NCBI GenBank assembly: GCA_020851735.1
Contig: JADZCD010000062.1
Coordinates: forward strand, 124,001 to 188,000
Direction of reading: 5' to 3'
Length of the DNA stretch: 64,000 nt
From: Phycisphaeraceae bacterium
GTDB taxonomy: Bacteria; Planctomycetota; Phycisphaerae; Phycisphaerales; Phycisphaeraceae
Shown here: positions 20,483-29,798 of the stretch, piece by piece
Numbering within the stretch: the stretch's first letter is position 1
Layout: each line of letters opens with the position of its first letter
Made by a program: the position numbers and the translations under genes
The notes under the pieces: generated by a model
What the model was told of the DNA's origin: nothing
What the model saw: the letters and a program-made list of their open reading frames with translations, nothing else
Databases searched by the model: none

Positions 20483-21448
20483 TCAGCTCATCAAATTCTG
20501 AAACAGCGGCGTGGACAGATACCGCTCCCCGAAGCTGCAGGCCACGGTGACGATCGTTCGGCCGCGGTATTCCGGCTTGGCCGCCACGCGGCAGGCGGCA
20601 CAGACGTTAGCGCCGGTGCTGATGCCCCCGAGCAGGCCCTCTTCCTTCGCCAGCCGGCGGGCCCACTCGAAGGCTTCGTCGTTACTGACTTTTTCCACGC
20701 CGCTGAGCAGCGACGTGTCCAGATTCTTGGGAATGAATCCCGCCCCGATGCCCTGAATCTTGTGTGGCCCGGGCTTGCCACCGCTGATCACCGGCGAATC
20801 CGCGGGCTCGACGGCAAGAGCGGTAAACGAGGGCTTGCGCGCCTTAAGGCAGCGCGTCACACCCGTGATCGTGCCCCCCGTGCCCACCCCGGCGACGATC
20901 ACGTCCGCCTGGCCGTTGGTGTCGTTCCAGATCTCCGGGCCGGTGGTCCGCTCGTGGATGTCCGGGTTGGAGGGGTTTTCAAACTGCTGGGGCATCCAGG
21001 CGTTTTCCGTGGTGGCCACCAGTTCTCCCGCCTTGGCGATGGCGCCCTTCATCCCTTCCGTGGCCGGCGTCAAAACCAGATTCGCCCCTAACGCCCGCAA
21101 CAGGGCCCGACGCTCCAAGCTCATGGATTCGGGCATGGTCAAGGTCAGCTGATAGCCCTTGGCCGCACAGACAAACGCCAGCGCGATCCCCGTGTTGCCG
21201 CTGGTCGGCTCGATGATGTGCGTGCCGCGGCTGATCGTCCCGCTCTTTTCCGCCGCTTCGATCATCGCCCGCCCGATGCGGTCCTTGACGCTGGACATGG
21301 GATTGAAGAACTCGCACTTGACCAGCACCATCGCCCCGGCCGGAGCCAACCGCTGCAGCCGGACCAGCGGCGTGTTGAAGGTGGTCTCCACCATGTTCGG
21401 ATACGTTCGGCCATGCAGGAGCGGAATGGTTTGCGTCGCGGTGGTCAT
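20483..21448 (-). CDS. cysK: Cysteine synthase A (O-acetylserine sulfhydrylase)
   Basis: PLP enzyme that makes cysteine from O-acetylserine and sulfide (321 residues). TPLVRLQRL is followed by [11 protein letters not shown] with the PLP lysine Lys55; [10 protein letters not shown] (81-90) is the substrate loop; [10 protein letters not shown] binds the PLP phosphate; [13 protein letters not shown] matches CysK rather than cystathionine beta-synthase, and there is no CBS domain. It is transcribed away from the thiol peroxidase gene; the 300-base gap between them holds family A repeats. Confidence 0.95.
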   Translation of the reverse strand: MTTATQTIPLLHGRTYPNMVETTFNTPLVRLQRLAPAGAMVLVKCEFFNPMSSVKDRIGRAMIEAAEKSGTISRGTHIIEPTSGNTGIALAFVCAAKGYQLTLTMPESMSLERRALLRALGANLVLTPATEGMKGAIAKAGELVATTENAWMPQQFENPSNPDIHERTTGPEIWNDTNGQADVIVAGVGTGGTITGVTRCLKARKPSFTALAVEPADSPVISGGKPGPHKIQGIGAGFIPKNLDTSLLSGVEKVSNDEAFEWARRLAKEEGLLGGISTGANVCAACRVAAKPEYRGRTIVTVACSFGERYLSTPLFQNLMS

Positions 21449-21599
21449 GGTTCGCCTCCAACCTTAAAGAGACTAAGTCAGCCGCAATGAGTTCTCTTGG
21501 CATGGTAGTAGGCCCCCATGGCCACAACAACCCCCCCTGGAAAGTAAAAACAACGCTCCGCAGACAAAAACGTCGCCTCGGGAGTAAAGGCTTTCCCAA

Positions 21600-21627
21600 T
21601 CCTCCGGGGGTTTACTTCCGGGGGCGG
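21600..21627. repeat. Family A repeats between cysK and tpx
   Basis: Two units (CCTCCGGGGG and ACTTCCGGGGG) lie within an extremely G-rich stretch to 21657. The rest of 21449-21751 holds the likely tpx promoter and no gene. Confidence 0.5.
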
Positions 21628-21639
21628 AGGAGGGGGGGG

Positions 21640-21667
21640 TTGTCCGGGCGGGGGGGCAGCCTAGAAT
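21640..21667 (+). promoter_or_regulatory. Probable sigma70-type promoter of tpx
   Basis: TTGTCC (21640-21645) and TAGAAT (21662-21667) with a 16-base spacer, 84 bases before the GTG start of tpx. Confidence 0.5.
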
Positions 21668-21751
21668 CAGGCTCGGTTGGGCGGCAGGCGTTGAACCGTT
21701 CGCGTCCAGCCGCATGCTAATGAGTTAAACCCTAGCCAAGGAGAACAGGCT

Positions 21752-22267
21752 GTGACTGATCGTGCAGGCGCTATCACGTTTAAGGGCAACCCGATGACCT
21801 TGACCGGCAATCCCGTGAAGGTGGGGCAGAAGGCTCCGGATTTCACCGCCGTGGCCAATGATTTATCGGAGAAGAAACTGGCGGATTTTAAGGGCAAAAC
21901 CGTGATTCTTTCGGTCGTGCCCTCGCTGGACACGGGCATCTGCGATCGGCAGACGCGCCGGTTCAACGAAGAGGTCGGCAAGCTGGGCGACAAGGCAGCC
22001 CTGCTGACGATCAGCATGGACCTGCCCTTCGCGCAGAAGCGCTGGTGCGGGGCCGCGGACGCGAAAAATGTGATCGCCATATCCGATTACAAGGACCGCA
22101 AGTTCGGGCAGGCCTACGGGCTGTACATCAAGGAACTGGGCCTTTTGGCCCGCGCGGTGCTGGTGATCGACGGGCAGGGCGTGGTCAAATATCAGGAACT
22201 GGTGCCGGAAGTCGCGCAGGAGCCGAATTACGACGCAGCCCTGGCCGCGGTTAAAGCAGCTGGTTAA
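21752..22267 (+). CDS. tpx: Thiol peroxidase (atypical 2-Cys peroxiredoxin)
   Basis: Reduces hydrogen peroxide and alkyl peroxides using thioredoxin. The 171 residues contain FKGNPMTLTGNPVKVGQKAP, the peroxidatic Cys64 in PSLDTGICDRQTRRFN and the resolving Cys99 in KRWCGA, the spacing of the Tpx subfamily. The start is GTG 21752 with AAGGAGA 7 bases upstream. No signal peptide, so cytoplasmic. Confidence 0.95.
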   Translation: MTDRAGAITFKGNPMTLTGNPVKVGQKAPDFTAVANDLSEKKLADFKGKTVILSVVPSLDTGICDRQTRRFNEEVGKLGDKAALLTISMDLPFAQKRWCGAADAKNVIAISDYKDRKFGQAYGLYIKELGLLARAVLVIDGQGVVKYQELVPEVAQEPNYDAALAAVKAAG

Positions 22268-22453
22268 ACGATTTTTCCCAGCGGAAAGTCGAACCCCCTG
22301 GGCACCACTTGGCGGGCTCCTGGACCAGGCGTGGGCGCATCTGGCCAATATGGTCAGGAGTCATTGGCGTTGGGCCCCGAAAAGCGTTTTCCCAGGCGAA
22401 CGTTCCCGGGCCGGCATGCTGATTCCATCGCAACAATTGGCTGAGGTGGCCTT

Positions 22454-24025
22454 ATGACATCCTCGAATTATTCGCGTCGAGAAATTCTTAAACTCGGTTC
22501 CGCAGCCGCGTTGGCAGCCGGCATCCCCGGCGGCGCGTTTGCCGCCGCCACGCCGGCCACCCAGCCGGCCAAAACCACGCGGCCGGGGAACGGGCCTAGG
22601 AACATCATCTTCATGGTGTCCGACGGCATGAGCCTGGGCGTGCCGACGCTCACGGAGCACTTTTCGCGCTTGGCACGCGGAAACCAGGCCGGCACGCAGT
22701 GGCATGGCCTGTTGGCGCGGGCGGACGTGGCCCACGGGCTATTCGACATGGCGTCGCTGAATTCGCTGGTGACGGATTCGGCAGCGGCGGCGTCATCGTG
22801 GGGCAGCGGGGCGCGGATTTTCAACGGCGCCATCAACGTGCTGCCCGACGGCACGAAGCTTACGCCGCTGTGTCCCTTGGCCAAGTCGGCCGGCAAGCGC
22901 ACGGCCCTGGTGACCACGGCCCGCGTGACGCACGCCACGCCGGCGGGTTTCGCAGCCTGTCAGAGCGGGCGCGATGACGAAGACGAAATCGCGCCGCAAT
23001 ATCTGGACGTGGTGGACGTGATTTTGGGCGGCGGGCAGAAGCATTTTGATCCGTCCAAGCGCAAAGATAAGCGAGATCTATTGGCTGACTATCGGTCCAA
23101 GGGGTACATGACGCTGGACGATCGCCAGCAGGTGACGGGCACTTCCGGGGGCACTTCCGGGGGCACTTCCGGGGGCACTTCCGGGGGGAAGGTGTTGGGC
23201 GTTTTCGCTGACGGGCACATGCCGTACACGCTGGACACCAATCACGATCAGGCCCTGGCGGAGCGCACGCCGACGCTGGCGGAGATGACGCGATATGCGC
23301 TAATGAATCTGGCCGACGCCCCGGAAGGATTTTTGATGCAGGTGGAAGGGGCGCGCATTGATCATGCGGCCCACGCCAACGACTCGGCCGCGATTTTGTG
23401 GGATCAACTGGCGTTTGACGACGCGGTCGGCGTGGTGCTGGAGTTTGCGCAGAAGCACCCGGACACCCTGGTGGTGATTACTTCGGATCACGGCAATTCC
23501 AATCCGGGGCTGCGCGGCATGGGCGGCAGCTACAAAGAGAGCAACGCTTGCTTTGCGAAGCTGACGGCGGCGACGGCGTCGTTTGAAGCGATATTGCCCA
23601 AGCTGCTGGACGCGGCCAAGGGCCTGCCGCAACCGCCGACCGACGCGGTGATGGCGATTGTCAAGCAGGCCTGCGGACTGGAGATTACTCCCGCGCAGGC
23701 CCAAGCGGTGGCGCTGGGCGTCAGCGGGCGCGGGCATGGGGATTTGAACCAGCAGACGGACAATTACTACGGCGCGCTGGGGCAGATCGTCGGCAACGTC
23801 AACGGCACGGGCTGGACGGGCACGACGCACACCGCCGACTGGACACTGCTGACCGCCCTGGGCCCGGGGCAGGAAGCGTTTGCCGGGCTGCATCGAAATG
23901 TCGAAGCGTTTGAAATCATCACCCGCTACATGGGCGTGGCTTTCAAGAATCCGTCCCTGACGCCCGAACAGGCCAAGTCGGTGGCGTTCGCGGGCGTGGA
24001 ACGCCGGCTGGTGGACTGGGCGTAA
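22454..24025 (+). CDS. Alkaline phosphatase with Tat signal and an in-frame 12-base repeat
   Basis: Predicted exported phosphomonoesterase (523 residues). The N-terminus YSRREILKLGSAAALAAG is a twin-arginine signal. FMVSDGMS gives a metal-binding Asp, and VTDSAAAASSWGSG holds the nucleophile Ser109. GARIDHAAHAND and VVITSDHGN supply metal-site residues, and GRGHGDLNQQT is near the C-terminal third. At residues 229-245 the protein reads GTSG repeated four times, coded by four 12-base family A units (GGCACTTCCGGG) at 23139-23186, an in-frame expansion in a surface loop. TTHTADWT is the last conserved metal site. It stands alone, with no pho-type regulator visible nearby. Confidence 0.9.
   Translation: MTSSNYSRREILKLGSAAALAAGIPGGAFAAATPATQPAKTTRPGNGPRNIIFMVSDGMSLGVPTLTEHFSRLARGNQAGTQWHGLLARADVAHGLFDMASLNSLVTDSAAAASSWGSGARIFNGAINVLPDGTKLTPLCPLAKSAGKRTALVTTARVTHATPAGFAACQSGRDDEDEIAPQYLDVVDVILGGGQKHFDPSKRKDKRDLLADYRSKGYMTLDDRQQVTGTSGGTSGGTSGGTSGGKVLGVFADGHMPYTLDTNHDQALAERTPTLAEMTRYALMNLADAPEGFLMQVEGARIDHAAHANDSAAILWDQLAFDDAVGVVLEFAQKHPDTLVVITSDHGNSNPGLRGMGGSYKESNACFAKLTAATASFEAILPKLLDAAKGLPQPPTDAVMAIVKQACGLEITPAQAQAVALGVSGRGHGDLNQQTDNYYGALGQIVGNVNGTGWTGTTHTADWTLLTALGPGQEAFAGLHRNVEAFEIITRYMGVAFKNPSLTPEQAKSVAFAGVERRLVDWA
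23139..23187 (+). repeat. Family A array inside the phosphatase gene
   Basis: Four exact 12-base units GGCACTTCCGGG, a multiple of three, so frame is kept; it codes Gly-Thr-Ser-Gly repeats. Confidence 0.85.
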
Positions 24026-24049
24026 CGAAAATTCAGCTTGTTTTTGCAG

Positions 24050-24973
24050 CTAAACCGGCAGATTCAGAGCCTGGCGGGGGTTGTCCCACAAGAGGCGTTG
24101 GCATTGCGCTTCGGTCAGGCGCAGGTGATCGCGCAGGTGGCGATAAGCCAACTTAAGCGGGCAGGCGCTGCCGACTAAGTGGGCGTCGCCCGGGGCGCGA
24201 ACGACCATGTCCGCGCCGACGTCCAATTCCCAGCGCCCGATGGTGTAACGCCCGGGACCCAAGCCCGCGGGAGCGACGGCGTCGCTGACGACGATGCAGC
24301 GGTTTAGGTCCGCAGCGCGCAGATAATTGCCCAGGGCGACAAACGGCACGTGGGCGCCGTCGGCGATAAAGCACAGGCGCAGCGCAGCGCTGCGGCTTAG
24401 GGCTCGCTGGATGATGTTGTCATGGCGGGGCAGAAGTTTGGGGCAGCCGTTACCTAAGTGGGTGAACATCGACAGGCCCGCGTCGATGGCGCGATCCAGC
24501 AGTTCCAAATCAGGATTGCAGTGCCCCGCTGAGACCACCACGCCCCGGCGGGCCAGGAGGCGCGTGACCGCCAAGCCCGGATCGTTTTCCGGCGCGAGCG
24601 TGACTAAGCGAACCAAGCCCTGCCCGGCATCCAGGAAGCGAGCCATCAGGTCCGGGTCAGCTGGGATGATGGCGTCCTTAGGGTGAGCGCCGCGAAACCC
24701 TTCGTCGGGATTGAGGAACGGACCTTCCAGGTGAACGCCAGCCACCAGTTCCTTGGCCAGGGGGTCGCTGCGGCAGAGGCTGGCTAAGCGGGCGAGGCGC
24801 GACAACATGCGGTCGGCGTGTTCGGTGATGAGCGTGGGCAGGAAGGCACCGACGTTATCTAACTTGATAGCCTGACATGATTTGTGAAAATCGTCTTCGG
24901 CCAGGTTGTCCTGATTGAAATCCACGCCGGCGTAGCCGTTGACTTGCAGATCGAAGTATTGGTGCTCAGGCAT
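24050..24973 (-). CDS. nagA: N-acetylglucosamine-6-phosphate deacetylase-like amidohydrolase
   Basis: TIM-barrel amidohydrolase (about 307 residues) resembling NagA, which releases acetate from GlcNAc-6-P. FDLQVNGYAGVDFN begins the barrel; GVHLEGPFLN carries the metal-binding Glu; VSAGHCNPD and FTHLGNG hold the two His ligands; FIADGAHV and VSDAVAPAG hold the catalytic Asp region. It is shorter than typical NagA (about 380) because the N-terminal part of the beta-sandwich domain is missing. ATG 24973 was chosen; the upstream reading to 25024 lacks family similarity. No nagB or transporter is adjacent, so the physiological substrate is uncertain. Confidence 0.8.
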   Translation of the reverse strand: MPEHQYFDLQVNGYAGVDFNQDNLAEDDFHKSCQAIKLDNVGAFLPTLITEHADRMLSRLARLASLCRSDPLAKELVAGVHLEGPFLNPDEGFRGAHPKDAIIPADPDLMARFLDAGQGLVRLVTLAPENDPGLAVTRLLARRGVVVSAGHCNPDLELLDRAIDAGLSMFTHLGNGCPKLLPRHDNIIQRALSRSAALRLCFIADGAHVPFVALGNYLRAADLNRCIVVSDAVAPAGLGPGRYTIGRWELDVGADMVVRAPGDAHLVGSACPLKLAYRHLRDHLRLTEAQCQRLLWDNPRQALNLPV

Positions 24974-25104
24974 GGGATTAGTCTTGCATGAAGGTTGGTT
25001 TATAGACAAGTTTGGCGCATGCATCTGTCGACCGGAAGAACGGCTGCCAGAGGAAACGATTGTTGTCGTAATTATCTGTATCTAATGATGTTATATCTAT
25101 TGAT

Positions 25105-25133
25105 TTGACCATTTACCGAAAATCTGATAAGTT
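25105..25133 (+). promoter_or_regulatory. Sigma70-type promoter of folC, near-leaderless
   Basis: TTGACC (25105-25110), 17-base spacer, TAAGTT (25128-25133). Transcription would start at about 25140, only a few bases before the ATG at 25143, and no Shine-Dalgarno is present, so the mRNA may be leaderless. The surrounding 25060-25140 is AT-rich. Confidence 0.5.
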
Positions 25134-25142
25134 ATTTAAATC

Positions 25143-26645
25143 ATGGCACCTACGAGCAAAACCACAAAAAAGCACGCTGTAACTTCCAAAAACGCCAAGA
25201 AAAGCGGTTCGACGGGGTCGACGGGGGGACGAGCGAGCAAGAATGCCAGCGACCCGACTGGAGAAAGTTTAACCAAGATCGGGGCGGCGGATATCAACAA
25301 TTACGCGACGGCGATTCGCTGGCTGCTGCGGCACATGGACCTGGAGCGCATGCGGTTCATGCCCAAGGGCGGCAAGACGTTTCAGCTCGACCGCATGAGG
25401 CGGCTCTTAGAGGCGATGGGCAATCCGCACGAGCAGCTTAAGTGCGTCCAGGTGGCGGGAACCAAGGGCAAGGGCAGCACGTGCGCGATGCTCTCGAGCA
25501 TGTTGCGCTCGTGCGGGTACACGGTAGGGCTGTACACCAGCCCGCACTTAGTGGACATGCGCGAGCGGATCGCCATTGACGGGCAGATGATCAGCCACGC
25601 GGACGTGGTGGACATTTTCAAGCTCATCGCCTCCAAGCAGAAGCACTTTGGGGACGATCAGCCGACGTATTTTGAAATTCTCACCGCGGCGGCGCTGCGC
25701 TATTTCGCGGATCAGGCGGTGGACGTGGCGGTTTTGGAGACGGGCTTAGGCGGGCGCTGGGACGCGACGACGGCGGTGACGCCGCTGGTGTGCGGGTTGA
25801 CGCAGATCAGTCTGGACCACACCAACGTGCTGGGGCCTGACTTGCCCTCGATCGCGCGGGAGAAGGCGGGGATTTTCAAGAAGAACATCGCGGCGATCAG
25901 CGTGGTGCAGGAGCCGGGCGTGGCGGCGGTGTTTGACGAGGTGGCTCAGCAGGTGGGCACGCCGCTGGAATACCTAGGCAAACAGATCGATTTTTCGTAC
26001 CGCTTTGAGGCCAACCGGGAGCTGGGCCCGCACACGCGGGTGAGCATCACCACGCCCACGAGCCGATTTGAGCACTTGGCGGTGCCCCTAAAGGGCGAAC
26101 ACCAGGCCCACAACTGCGGCTTAGCCCTGGCGATGCTGGATCGCTTAAAGGCCCACCACTTCCAGGCTCACGAGGAGCAGGTGGTGCAGGGGCTGGTGCA
26201 GACGCAACTGGCTGGGCGGATGGAGCAGGTCTGGGCGGAGCCACGGGTGCTGATTGACGGAGCGCACAACGCAGCCTCGATCACCGCCCTGATCCGGTCG
26301 CTGGGGGCGCACATCGCCTACGACTCGCTGGTGCTGATCTTCGGCTGCGGGCAGGACAAGGACATTCTGGGGATGCTCAAGCAGATCGCGCTGGGGGCGG
26401 ACAAGGTGATCTTCACGCGGGCGCGGGCGAATCCGCGGGCCGCTGAGCCGGAGGATCTGCTCACGCGCTTTGGCGAAGTTTCGGGCAAGATGGCCCAGAC
26501 GGCCGAGTCGCTGGAAGAGGCCCTGCGGCTGGCGGGCCGCGCGGTGAGCCGGGAGGATTTGATTTTGGTGACCGGTAGTTTCTACCTGGCTGGCGAAGCG
26601 AAGAAATACTTCGCGGACATGGATGGCAAGAAGAATAAGAAGTAG
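25143..26645 (+). CDS. folC: Folylpolyglutamate / dihydrofolate synthase
   Basis: ATP-dependent ligase of the Mur family that adds glutamate to folates (500 residues). The FolC core starts at about residue 52 (INNYATAIRWLLRHMD). The P-loop is VAGTKGKGST, followed by SSMLRSCGYTVGLYTSPHLV, the FEILTAAALRYFADQ segment, LETGLGGRWDATT and DHTNVLG. The C-terminal domain has VLIDGAHNAASI. The first 50 residues are a Lys/Ser/Thr/Gly-rich tail not found in usual FolC and may be disordered. The start has no ribosome site; see the promoter entry. Whether it also has dihydrofolate synthase activity cannot be decided. Confidence 0.93.
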   Translation: MAPTSKTTKKHAVTSKNAKKSGSTGSTGGRASKNASDPTGESLTKIGAADINNYATAIRWLLRHMDLERMRFMPKGGKTFQLDRMRRLLEAMGNPHEQLKCVQVAGTKGKGSTCAMLSSMLRSCGYTVGLYTSPHLVDMRERIAIDGQMISHADVVDIFKLIASKQKHFGDDQPTYFEILTAAALRYFADQAVDVAVLETGLGGRWDATTAVTPLVCGLTQISLDHTNVLGPDLPSIAREKAGIFKKNIAAISVVQEPGVAAVFDEVAQQVGTPLEYLGKQIDFSYRFEANRELGPHTRVSITTPTSRFEHLAVPLKGEHQAHNCGLALAMLDRLKAHHFQAHEEQVVQGLVQTQLAGRMEQVWAEPRVLIDGAHNAASITALIRSLGAHIAYDSLVLIFGCGQDKDILGMLKQIALGADKVIFTRARANPRAAEPEDLLTRFGEVSGKMAQTAESLEEALRLAGRAVSREDLILVTGSFYLAGEAKKYFADMDGKKNKK

Positions 26646-26865
26646 ACGAAGAGTTGGCGAGCCCGGACGGGGAGAGAGACGCGGCGGAAACGGGGGCGGG
26701 GGCACTGCCGAGGCGGAAGATTAACTTCCGGGGGCGATGGTGTTGGGGCATTTCACGGCCGAGGTCGCAGAGGGATGCGGAGAAAGACAGGAAAGGGGTG
26801 GCCGGGCGGTTTTTTATTGCGCCTGGTTTCCGTCGCGCGTTGGTCTAATGAACGAGGAGACCCCT
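26646..26865. other. Intergenic with one family A unit
   Basis: ACTTCCGGGGGC at 26724-26735 is followed by GAGGTCGCAGAGGGATGCGGAGAAAGA-like sequence, a type of low-information repeat common in intergenic DNA of related genomes. No gene is seen. Confidence 0.4.
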
Positions 26866-27270
26866 ATGCGACTATGGCGAATAACGGATGAAGTATTCAT
26901 GGCGCGCGTGGCTCGTTGGCATCGCACGCGTCGATACTGGGGCCTGGCGATGGTTCTGGGCGGCCTGTTTTTTCTGGTTTTTATATTATGGAGTCAGGCG
27001 CGGATGATGACCTTGACTGAGGAGATGCTCCACTTTTCCGCCACGACCACAAGTCCAGCTGGCGTTGACGAAAACGTGAATATGGCGGAAAAAGCGGGAT
27101 TCTTATGGGGCTTGGTCATAGGCAGGATACACGCGATGGGCCTTTTTTCGGGGGGTGGGCTGCTGGGGATAGGAATTGGTGTAGCGCTGGGCTCAGATCG
27201 GAAGAATCGCATGCTGCTTGAATTGTGGGAACATCAACGCCCCGGTGCGCGGCCGGCAGCGGAAAAATGA
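26866..27270 (+). CDS. Small membrane protein, unknown function
   Basis: A protein of 134 residues starting MRLWRITDEVFMARVARWHR. Two membrane spans are visible: WGLAMVLGGLFFLVFILW near residues 28-45, and GLFSGGGLLGIGIGVAL near 95-112. The loop between is probably extracytoplasmic. I chose ATG 26866 because GAGGAG (26854-26859) lies 6 bases upstream; an in-frame ATG at 26848 has none. No family recognised. It is followed by 217 bases without a supported gene before the convergent symporter gene. Confidence 0.6.
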   Translation: MRLWRITDEVFMARVARWHRTRRYWGLAMVLGGLFFLVFILWSQARMMTLTEEMLHFSATTTSPAGVDENVNMAEKAGFLWGLVIGRIHAMGLFSGGGLLGIGIGVALGSDRKNRMLLELWEHQRPGARPAAEK

Positions 27271-27487
27271 ATGCGGCTAGGCGGCGCGTGGGCGCGGAAA
27301 AGCGGACGCGGGAGACGTTCTTTTTTCCCTGGATCACTGGAACGATAACCCAGGACACCCCACGGCAAGGGCGGCGTTCACGCACGATCAACGCCATGAC
27401 TGAGAGGCATGGCGCCGGAACGCGCCACAACCGCTTCCGGTTGCCGGCGGCAGCGGAACGACAAGGGGGGCATGGCCTGGGCGATCG

Positions 27488-29494
27488 CTAGACCTTACTG
27501 ACAGCCCGGCGCACGCGTGCGGGCGGGCTTGAGGATTCCTGGTCCGATGAATCGGCCTCTTTGCGTGTGGCCAGCGAAACGATCACCAGCACCAGGAAGC
27601 TGAGCGGAATGGAAATAATGCCGGGATTGTCGATGGCGATCGGGGCTGAGGACCGCGCCAGGCCGTAGCGCTCGAACATGTCGGCCGAAAGCAGGATCAG
27701 GCCGACGGAGGAGACGATCCCCACGAGGATCGAGGACATCACGCCGTACTTGGTGGTGCCTTTCCAGAACAGGATCATGATGATGGCCGGCAGATTGGCC
27801 GAGGCCGCCACGGCAAACGCCCAGCCGACCAGATACGACACGTTCATGCCCTTGAAGAGGACGCCCAGGACCATCGCGATGCAGCCGACGACGATGGCGG
27901 CGATCTTGCCGGCCAGAACCTTGCGATGGTCCGTGAGCTTCATGTTAAAGACGCGGTCCATCAGGTCGTGAGCCACGGCGCCGGAGGCGGCCACGATCAG
28001 CCCGCTGACGGTGCCGAGCACGGTGGCGAAGGCGATGGCGGAAATAATGGCAAAGAGCGTGATGCCGAAGCTCTTGGCCAGAAGCGGGGCGGACATGTTG
28101 TTGTCGGTTAAGTCCACCACGCCGTTGACCATGGCGCCTAAGCCCATGAAGAGCGTCAGGACGTAAAACAGGCCGATGGCGGCGATGGCCACGATGGTGC
28201 TCTTGCGCGCGGCCGCGGGGGTGGGCACGGTGTAGTAGCGAATCAAAATGTGCGGCAGGGCGGCGGTGCCGAAGAACAGGGCCATCATCAGGGAAACAAA
28301 GTTGAGCTTGTCCATGAGGGTGGCGCCCTTGGCGGAATCCACCTTGAACTTGATGCCGGGGGTGAGAATTTCGCGGCCGGTGGTGTGATGCTGGTAATAG
28401 ACGGTGACCTTGTCGGGGCCGTCAGCCACGGTCTTGCTCAGGAACCGGGTGATGGTGCTTTCCTTAATCACCTCCAGGAACTCGGCGATGCTGACGTTGG
28501 GGACGCTCTGGACGAGCTGGCCCTGATATTTGAGCTTGTGGATGTGCCCGGCCTGGATGGGCTTGCTTTCGGTGATGGGAATGTTGTTGTACAGCGTATT
28601 GACCAATTGGCCGTTCTTGTCCGTCACCGGTTGGGCGAGGGTGGTCACCCAGTAGGTGCCGGCCAGGATGTCGCTGCCGTTATCGTCCTTGGTCAGGTGC
28701 CACCAGCTTGGGGCGTCGCCGTGGGTGAGCTTGGCGAAGACCATGCCCTTGGCGGGCGAAGCGGTGGTTAGGAGTGTGTAGGCCGGGTCCTGCGGCTGCG
28801 GGCGGCCGTCGGCGTCGAGGGTGACGGCCAGCGTGGGCAGGGGTTGAAACACCTGATCGCGGCTGCTCTTGGGCTGGGTGGTCAGACCGTTGTAGAGCGT
28901 GACGATGACGATGGCGATGGAGAAGACAATCAGCAGCCCGCCCTTAAGAAACTGCACGTAGGTGGTGGAGGCCATGCCGGCGGTGGCGACGATGATGATG
29001 ACGATGGTGCCGACCATGGTCACGCCTATCCAGTGGGACAGGCCCAGAAGGGGCGTGACCAGGGTGCCGGCGCCGACCATCTGGGGAATCAGATAAAAGG
29101 TGGAGACGACCAGGGTGCTGATGGCGCCGGCCAGTTGGATGCCCTTGGAGTTGAACTTGGCGTCCACGGCGTCGGTGAAGGTGAATTTACCCAGGCGTTT
29201 CATCGGCTCAGCGACGATGAAGAGGGCGACGATCCAGCCGGCCAGATAGCCGATAGAGTAGAGAAATCCGTCGTATCCGACGGTGGCAATCATGCCGCAA
29301 ATGCCCAGGAAGGATGCGGCCGACAGATAATCGCCGGCGAAGGCGATGCCGTTGACCGACCAATGGATGTTGCCGCCGGCGGCAAAGTAGCCCTTGGCGG
29401 TTTTGGTGCGGCGGGCAAAGTGGTAGGAAATCCAGAGCACGAAAGCGACGAAGGCGACGAACACGCCGATGGCCCAGGATGATGTTTCGTACAT
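27488..29494 (-). CDS. actP: Sodium:solute symporter, cation/acetate symporter type (ActP-like)
   Basis: Inner-membrane transporter of the SSF family (668 residues), probably importing acetate or another short carboxylate with Na+. WAIGVFVAFVAFVLWISYHF is the first span; RRTKTAKGYFAAGG and GDYLSAASFLGICGMIA are typical of ActP. A hydrophilic insert at about residues 215-390 makes it over 100 residues longer than E. coli ActP (549), with spans resuming at LNFVSLMMALFFGTAALPHI. ATG 29494 was chosen because GAGGAGG (29504-29510) lies 9 bases upstream. The DUF485 gene upstream ends 1 base before this start, the same pairing as yjcH-actP in E. coli. Confidence 0.9.
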   Translation of the reverse strand: MYETSSWAIGVFVAFVAFVLWISYHFARRTKTAKGYFAAGGNIHWSVNGIAFAGDYLSAASFLGICGMIATVGYDGFLYSIGYLAGWIVALFIVAEPMKRLGKFTFTDAVDAKFNSKGIQLAGAISTLVVSTFYLIPQMVGAGTLVTPLLGLSHWIGVTMVGTIVIIIVATAGMASTTYVQFLKGGLLIVFSIAIVIVTLYNGLTTQPKSSRDQVFQPLPTLAVTLDADGRPQPQDPAYTLLTTASPAKGMVFAKLTHGDAPSWWHLTKDDNGSDILAGTYWVTTLAQPVTDKNGQLVNTLYNNIPITESKPIQAGHIHKLKYQGQLVQSVPNVSIAEFLEVIKESTITRFLSKTVADGPDKVTVYYQHHTTGREILTPGIKFKVDSAKGATLMDKLNFVSLMMALFFGTAALPHILIRYYTVPTPAAARKSTIVAIAAIGLFYVLTLFMGLGAMVNGVVDLTDNNMSAPLLAKSFGITLFAIISAIAFATVLGTVSGLIVAASGAVAHDLMDRVFNMKLTDHRKVLAGKIAAIVVGCIAMVLGVLFKGMNVSYLVGWAFAVAASANLPAIIMILFWKGTTKYGVMSSILVGIVSSVGLILLSADMFERYGLARSSAPIAIDNPGIISIPLSFLVLVIVSLATRKEADSSDQESSSPPARVRRAVSKV

Positions 29495-29495
29495 C

Positions 29496-29798
29496 TTACG
29501 CAACCTCCTCTTGTTCCAGTTCATCGTCTTCCGAGCCGTTGAGTTCTTCCTCAGCGGCGGTACAGATGGCGTTGTAAACGAACGCCAGCATCAGGGCGAA
29601 GATGATCAGGCCAAAGCCATAGAGAATGGCCAGGTTCGACCCGCCGATGTCCGAGCCCATGATCTTGGGATTGAAGGTGTTCACGATGACAAAGCCGGCG
29701 TAGATGATGGCGTAGAGGACAAACATCCAGACGCCGATGCGCGTCTTGAACGAGGAGGCTTTGTCCTTGCTCCAATCGGTGGCGGGACCGTGTTGCAT
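29496..29798 (-). CDS. DUF485 membrane protein (YjcH-like)
   Basis: A 100-residue protein with two membrane spans (WMFVLYAIIYAGFVIVNTF and LAILYGFGLIIFALMLAFVY) and the conserved N-terminal DWSKDKASSFKTRIG of the DUF485 family. In many bacteria it precedes actP and is co-transcribed. ATG 29798 has AGGAG 7 bases upstream. The acidic C-terminus (EEELNGSEDDELEQEE) would face the cytoplasm. Confidence 0.88.
   Translation of the reverse strand: MQHGPATDWSKDKASSFKTRIGVWMFVLYAIIYAGFVIVNTFNPKIMGSDIGGSNLAILYGFGLIIFALMLAFVYNAICTAAEEELNGSEDDELEQEEVA

Noticed and set aside
20126-20550. Two overlapping small frames on opposite strands in the cysK upstream region
   Set aside because: Composition is unlike neighbouring genes, no family or start signal is visible, and the region folds better as RNA.
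27225-27491. Plus-strand frame of 88 codons before the symporter gene
   Set aside because: It overlaps the end of the small membrane protein gene, is rich in Arg/Gly/Thr without motifs and has no ribosome site.
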